NCBI RefSeq assembly: GCF_024713975.1
Contig: NC_091107.1
Coordinates: forward strand, 16,605,501-16,669,500
Length of the DNA: 64,000 nucleotides
From: Paralichthys olivaceus
Lineage: Eukaryota; Chordata; Actinopteri; Pleuronectiformes; Paralichthyidae
Direction of reading: 5' to 3'
Both the position numbers and the translations under genes were made by a program. Positions 58,300 to 64,000 of the stretch are shown one piece after another; the first letter of the stretch is position 1, and the number at the start of each line of letters is the position of its first letter. Under the pieces are notes generated by a model. That model searched no databases and had not been told where the DNA came from. It saw nothing but the letters and a program-made list of their open reading frames with translations.

Positions 58300-58480
58300 T
58301 AAATTAATCTATGGCGGTAACAGGGGTGCACATACACAAAGTTCACTCTCATGCGCAACTGATAGAGTGACAGGTGCGCAGACTAAAGAGTGAAAGATAA
58401 GTTCTAGTGTGAGAGAAAGAACTGCATTGCATGCCACAACAGCAGAAACTATGAGGCCTGACTGTCTGCATGGGCGGCGG
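58300..58480 (-). repeat. Dispersed repeat related to 52600-52800
   Basis: ctatggcggtaacaggggtg, aagttcactctcatgc, agaaagaactgca and ctatgaggcctgactgtctg all have counterparts in the reverse complement of 52660-52800. Confidence 0.6.
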
Positions 58481-61400
58481 GACAAATTAGATTGGCGGAC
58501 CGTCGTAGTCTAGGTGATTAATCGGAAACACTGCTTTAACAATCCCCATCTCTGGACTCGACCTTGAGGTAACCTCCAGACCTCCTGCAGAACTACCGTG
58601 ACAACAACCCAGAGTGCTCTCACTGAGGACATCACCCCAACCACCACATTTACCTGTGAAGTAGAATATTTGCAGAAGATGCGTTTGAGTGATTGCACAT
58701 TTCCAACTAAACGACGGGTGCTCAGACTAGAAATTAAATAAAAATCTCCTTCTCCATGACTTTTAGAAAGACCTGGGCAGCTACCCTTCCATGTGTCTCA
58801 AGCCAAAAGTGAATTTAAATCAAAGCATACGAGAAAGGTAATAAGTAGCGTCCGTGCCGAGAATCCTCAAGATGGGAAGGACCTTTTTATGATGCACAGC
58901 GCCGTCCCAACTTCCCTCCGCCCACACACACAGCGCCTCCCTCCCCTCCCCTTGTTTCTGATTACATCTCTTCTACCTGCTTCAGGAAGCTCCTCCATGC
59001 CACCATATACTGGGATTGCACTCCACACCAAATAACGACAGTGAAGTATTGATAACACACACTCTAGCACTCACAGGGCAGAGTTTCTTCATATTGACTA
59101 ATGTCTCTCCCTGCATATAATTAGGATATAAGAACAGGAATGAAAGTTGTGACTAAAAGGATAGAGAATCCATGAATAATATTTAATATCTTGTTTACTT
59201 TCATTTCATCATGCGTACACAAGCATGAAATCTGAACTAATGCCCCTGAAAATGTAGCTCTACTTCTGAAATTCACCAAAAATATTTTTAGCATTTCTGA
59301 CATGCAGTTATTTGCAGTCCCCTGTTTGGACAGCAGGGGTCACAGTGTCATCTATTTGCTGTCCCATCAGCTCCTTGGGTAATCTGTGGGAAGATGTGAA
59401 ATCTGCCCAGCTGCAGTAATCCCACCATATTCCCACTGTACTGCATTACTGCTGCAGCGAGCTACCGAAATGTAAAGCCCATTCACAGCAATCCTCTGAT
59501 GCACATGCACATAATCTCTGTGCATGAGTGTTTCCAGTGCAGGGCGACCATGTTGCTGATGTTGACGAGCCAGATGTAGATGCACAATGACACGCCTCGT
59601 TACGTAAGTCGATAGGGCACAGACGTGCTTATTAAGAGGGCTTTACGGAGGATGAGACTGGCAGTTAATACTGTCTAACACCACATGTGTATGGTCTGTC
59701 TCTTGCTTTATGATAGCCCATGAGGGAAGCATGATACTCGCAAGAGTGGATGATAATGTGCAGGGACTCTTGCCCCTGATGTTTTGATTGACAGCTTGAA
59801 GGCTCCTGTCAATAGAAAGCAGCTGAGAGAAGAGTGGTAGCTGACGTCCCCTCTCTTCGACCCTCAGTGACAGAGGTGACCGGCTGCACGCCGCCTCTGC
59901 TTTTAATTTTCTGTGACACCGAATAATAGCGATTGATTATATGTCTTTATCAGCACCACCATGATCTCTGTGCATATCACAAGAGATACACTCTAAAACA
60001 TCCCCAATTTTTGAAGGAGAGAGCTGGTACAAGATAGATGATGAGTCTGTGAGAAGGAATAGGTTGTGCCTTCCCTAAGTGCTTCTAATTGGCTGCCTGG
60101 CAAAAAGTCTCTTTACATTTTTTTACATTTCTGCACCTCATCTCTTTTCTCTTGCTCTGACCATTTATTCTCTCGGCCACTCTTCCTAATGTCCACGTTT
60201 CCTGCCGTCCGGTGATAAAAGGGATGTTATCTGGCGGCTGGTGTTGTCCTGCATCTCAATGCAATCCTCTGATGAAAAGACGAAAGAGGACAGAACTTTT
60301 TCATCACACTCCTCTTTCATGCTCTCTTTAGTGTTTCAGGCCTACAAAGATCACACACACTTGTATTCAATGTGGAATTATTAATGTATTGCAATAAAGG
60401 CCCATATTTTTTCCTACATTTGCCATAGTTGACAACTGTGTGACATCCATGGTGAAACCTTTATCCACTTGAAAAAGGTGGTTCTAGATTTCACATTTCC
60501 ATTTGGAGTTTTAGAGCCTTTGCTCCCTGTATACTGGAGGTCATGGTTTACAGCTTTTAAGTCAATCTAATAATAATTACTGTCTGTATGTGTCTTGCAT
60601 ATATTGAGAACCATTCATCTTATCGCCTTCCCACTTGGCATGTGTATTGCTAAGGGCCCAAGGAAGTGTAGTGTCAAATTTGGTGCAATTTTTACATGCA
60701 ATACATTCAATATAAATGCACTTTAAATAAACAGACGACCAGCACTCTGTAGCAGCAGTGACAACGGATTCTGCAGTTGGGGAACTTTGAATAACTTTGA
60801 ACAGCTCAATCTATTCTAAACAGGCAGTTTTAGAACAGGTTCTGCACTAGTAAACTTTTATTTTTTTATTATTTATTATTTAAAATTACAGATCTGAAAT
60901 AAATAAAAACTTGTCAGGGAAAATGGAACTCTACACCATCAGCAAAAAGATCTCCCTCTGCTGGAGTTGCTTGATCTATAGTTAGGCTGCAAGTAATGGT
61001 TATTTTCTATATTGATTAATTTTTCTTTCCCTTGATTAATATTTTGTAAAATAAATCAAATCCAAAATGTGTAAAATGTTAAAATAACATACTTAACAAC
61101 GTGTCTGTAATATATTGTCACCATATTGCCTGTAGTGTTGACAAACACTAAAATCCAATAATATTGAATTGAATTTCTCATAAGACACTAAATAGCAGTT
61201 TATCTGCACAAATGACAAATTGGAAATAGATACTGTTTAAGATGTCTTTATTTTCCTGTTGATCGACAAATCAATTTATCAACCAACCAACGCAGCTCCG
61301 CTCTACAGAAGCGCTTCACTTGCGATCATACAGTAGTGTGGGTACAACGGAGGGTCTTCTCTCACAAATAATCTTTGAACATTAATTAGTACGATCTGAT

Positions 61401-61861
61401 CTGCTGGCAGCAACGTTTATCATTTTAACCAGTGAAAGTGATGGACACCAGCGACTGAGAAATACGAAGCTGCTACCAGAATGTGTTCTACACTGCTCTA
61501 TGCTAATAAGAAAGATCCATTAGCGTACTTGTATCTTGACAATCTGTTTGTCTGAGCAACGTCAGTCACTGGTGCACCCAAATTATTTTTTTCTCACGTC
61601 ACACTCTCTAATTTTCACTTGGGTATGCAGCATAGTGCTCGCTCTGTTGAGGCAGCTGTGGTAATGGAGAGCAGCTCTCAGGGGAACAAAAAAAAATACA
61701 GTAGATAAAGAAAGGACTAGATTTGATCAGCTTTAAACGTTAATCTTGTGCACAGAGTTTTGGAGTAATATGATTGAATTAAGCAAAGCTCATGTCTAAA
61801 CTTAAACTGGAACAAATATGTGAAACTTGTCAACAGTCATGTCAGTCTCATTCAACACACA

Positions 61862-61863
<2 letters not shown>

Positions 61864-61914
<51 letters not shown>
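61864..61914. repeat. (CA)n microsatellite
   Basis: About 51 bp of CA. Confidence 0.95.
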
Positions 61915-61916
<2 letters not shown>

Positions 61917-63206
61917 GGTCTGTGTCTATGAGGAGTTTTCCAGAGCACATAGATTATAAAATGGGGCAAGAATGAGCCGAGCTCTATTTTTGTATCAGTA
62001 TCAGCCATTTCCTGTTGTTACCTACAGGTAGTGAGGCTTGTGAGATTTATGCTTGAGACGAGGCAGCAGTGAACTTCCTCTTCTTTGTTGCAGAGCTGGG
62101 CCCAACAACCCTGTGTGTGTGTGTGAGTGAGGGGCAGGAGAGAGGGATTCAAGAGAAAGCTGTCAGCTTTTTTCTTTCTTTATTAGGATCCCTATTAGCA
62201 CCAGCATAACTTTTGTTTTCAGAGGGTTCCACCACCCATACACACATAAACAAGCAGTAACCACGAAAGACTGAAGAAACAAAAACCGCTCATCTCATTG
62301 AACTAACAATAAAGTGAATATTACAGTGGCTGAGACGTCTCACTCAAGCACATTAAGGGAAAAATGCAAATAGCAGAAACAGAAACAACCACAAAGGAAG
62401 TGAGTGACAACAGATGTTGACAATAAAATGAGCTTAGTCACGTCATGTGGTCAAGTTATTGATGTTTGAGTCAAGCCAAACATTTGTGAAAACCTAATCA
62501 GGCCAACCGCCATTTAAAATGAGATGCTTGTCCCTTTTAGGTGTTATAGTGCAGGTGCTTGGAAGCACCTCAAATAGATAAGCATCAAACTTGACCAGAG
62601 AAAGTAGCCCTGCTGGTTTCATTGTAGTTTCTGTTGTTGTTCAATTCCGTTGTGGTTGTGTATCCATCTTGCGGCTTTTGCAGGTGTTGTCAGCCACCAT
62701 AACACAAATTGAATAATAATAACAATCACAAATCTGTGCCTCAACCTTCTATTTATCCATCCTGCTCTTTCACTCATTTAATCCCATGAAAACAACAGAA
62801 AACATGCTTTCATGAGAAAGCAGCATAATAACCATCAGTAAGCAGAGGCAGTATATGCCAGAAGATGAGGAAATGGCTGGAGGGAAGCGATGAGTCGCTC
62901 TGTCAATCACCCCGATTTCACTGAGAGTGACAGTTATGTGCTTATTTATCATAAGTGAAAACATTCCTCATCGTTGACATGCACGTTTGGCGTGCTTTTA
63001 AATGTAAATGCGAATATGAACATGCTCTTACAGTGCAGACATATGGATAAAGGACCATATCATGCCACCTGCACTCCCTCGTACTCCAGCAAATTAGTAC
63101 ATCACACACACTATAGAGAATAATGCAAGGCCATAAAACCAAACATCCATAATATAGTACAAGAAGGCAGCTGTTATACAGGACCAATTTCAGCTCATTC
63201 CTGTAA

Positions 63207-63208
<2 letters not shown>

Positions 63209-63278
<70 letters not shown>
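63209..63278. repeat. (GT)n microsatellite
   Basis: About 70 bp of uninterrupted GT, the longest dinucleotide run of its type here. Confidence 0.95.
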
Positions 63279-63279
<1 letters not shown>

Positions 63280-64000
63280 AGGGAGAGGAAACTCTGTGAA
63301 AGAGGTCAGCGTGGGATTCAGTGCAGCTATTGACTGCTGCTGAGGAAATCCCTTTCCCTTGCTGTTCACAGAGGCGAGGCACCAGAGTCTAATGCATGCT
63401 AATCAACGGCTCAGAAGATAATAGCAGATGGTGTATTTGCCATAAATCAAGATTTAACTCACACATCTACAGACGACGCTAGCTCCTTTACATCTCATGC
63501 ATAAAACCACACTTGCTTTTGCCGCTTTTGCATGCAATTTTCCATACGTTCTGTTGAAAGCAACACACAAATATCCACAGAAGAGACATATTTATATCAT
63601 ATTTATCTCACAGCACAGACATTCATTTTTACATATGTGTGCGGTAAACTGCAATAGTGACATCCTCTTTGATATTTTATTCTCATTAATGCAAAACTGG
63701 GAAAAACCTTCAAATACACATCATCCAACTTACAGGTACTCTGGTGCTGTAGAGCTACAAGGATATGATGCATTCCGAGCCTGGTCACTGTTATTTATAG
63801 AACACATGTCTACCTTTATTACTCTTGTGCTGTTATCTTTTACAGAACTGGAAAGATAACAGTAAGATAAGAATAATAAAATGTCCCTGTAATATCCACG
63901 TATTATTTACCACATAGCCATGGTTTGTTTCTGATAACGTGTAAACAGTGTGATGTGATCAGACTACATGGTTTGAGACTATGAAACCAGCTCTGTTTAG

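Larger units (their letters stand above)
55438..64000 (-). other. fgf11 intron 3 (partial)
   Basis: More than 8.5 kb. I searched the minus strand for the FHF exon 3 block (His-Tyr-Met-Ala-Met-Asn-Ala-Glu-Gly type) and the exon 2 block (Leu-Gln-Met-His-Pro-Asp-Gly) and saw neither. It contains dispersed repeats (56378-56550, 58300-58480), CA and GT microsatellites, and unique stretches such as 59380-59600 and 60150-60310 that could be conserved non-coding DNA. Confidence 0.5.

Noticed and set aside
55438..64000. Remaining fgf11 exons 1-3 inside the window
   Set aside because: No minus-strand match to the conserved FHF exon 2 or exon 3 blocks; they are probably beyond base 64000.

Overview
This window is vertebrate nuclear DNA, almost certainly from a ray-finned (teleost) fish. 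Genes are split by GT-AG introns with vertebrate exon lengths, introns are fairly short, and the intergenic DNA is filled with CA/GT/AT microsatellites and short inverted-repeat transposons of the kind common in fish, plus one decayed L2-like LINE. There is no bacterial gene, operon, CRISPR array or phage. Most long open frames here are chance frames or microsatellite translations.

Layout: (1) about 0.5-20.3 kb, + strand: kcnip1 (Kv channel-interacting protein 1, a neuronal calcium sensor). It has two alternative first exons, one Cys-rich at 531 and one N-myristoylation type at 10938, and seven shared exons at 16864-19551. (2) 21.7-26.7 kb, + strand: npm1 (nucleophosmin), complete in eleven coding exons behind a CpG-rich promoter that sits next to a GGAT tetranucleotide array. 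(3) 29.6-33.9 kb, - strand: a complete four-exon claudin, closest to claudin-7. (4) 34.3-37.35 kb: an AT-rich degenerate tandem repeat, then a broken L2-like retrotransposon. (5) 37.4-54.4 kb: no gene that I can prove, but two unexplained exon-like segments and many dispersed repeats. (6) 54.5-55.44 kb, - strand: the last two coding exons of an intracellular fibroblast growth factor homologous factor, best called fgf11. Its first three coding exons must lie beyond base 64000. (7) 55.4-64 kb: fgf11 intron 3, with repeats and no visible exon.

The four genes are not an operon. kcnip1-npm1 adjacency matches human 5q35, while a claudin-7-like gene near fgf11 matches human 17p13.1, so the window seems to join two ancestral vertebrate neighbourhoods. 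Products: KChIP1 modulates Kv4 potassium channels, nucleophosmin is a nucleolar chaperone, claudin-7 forms tight junctions, and FGF11 is a non-secreted FGF of the sodium-channel-binding FHF group.

Exon boundaries come from reading the sequence for splice sites, frame continuity and family exon lengths. No alignment or transcript data were available. Repeat family names are descriptive; coordinates of diverged repeats are approximate to about 10-20 bases.
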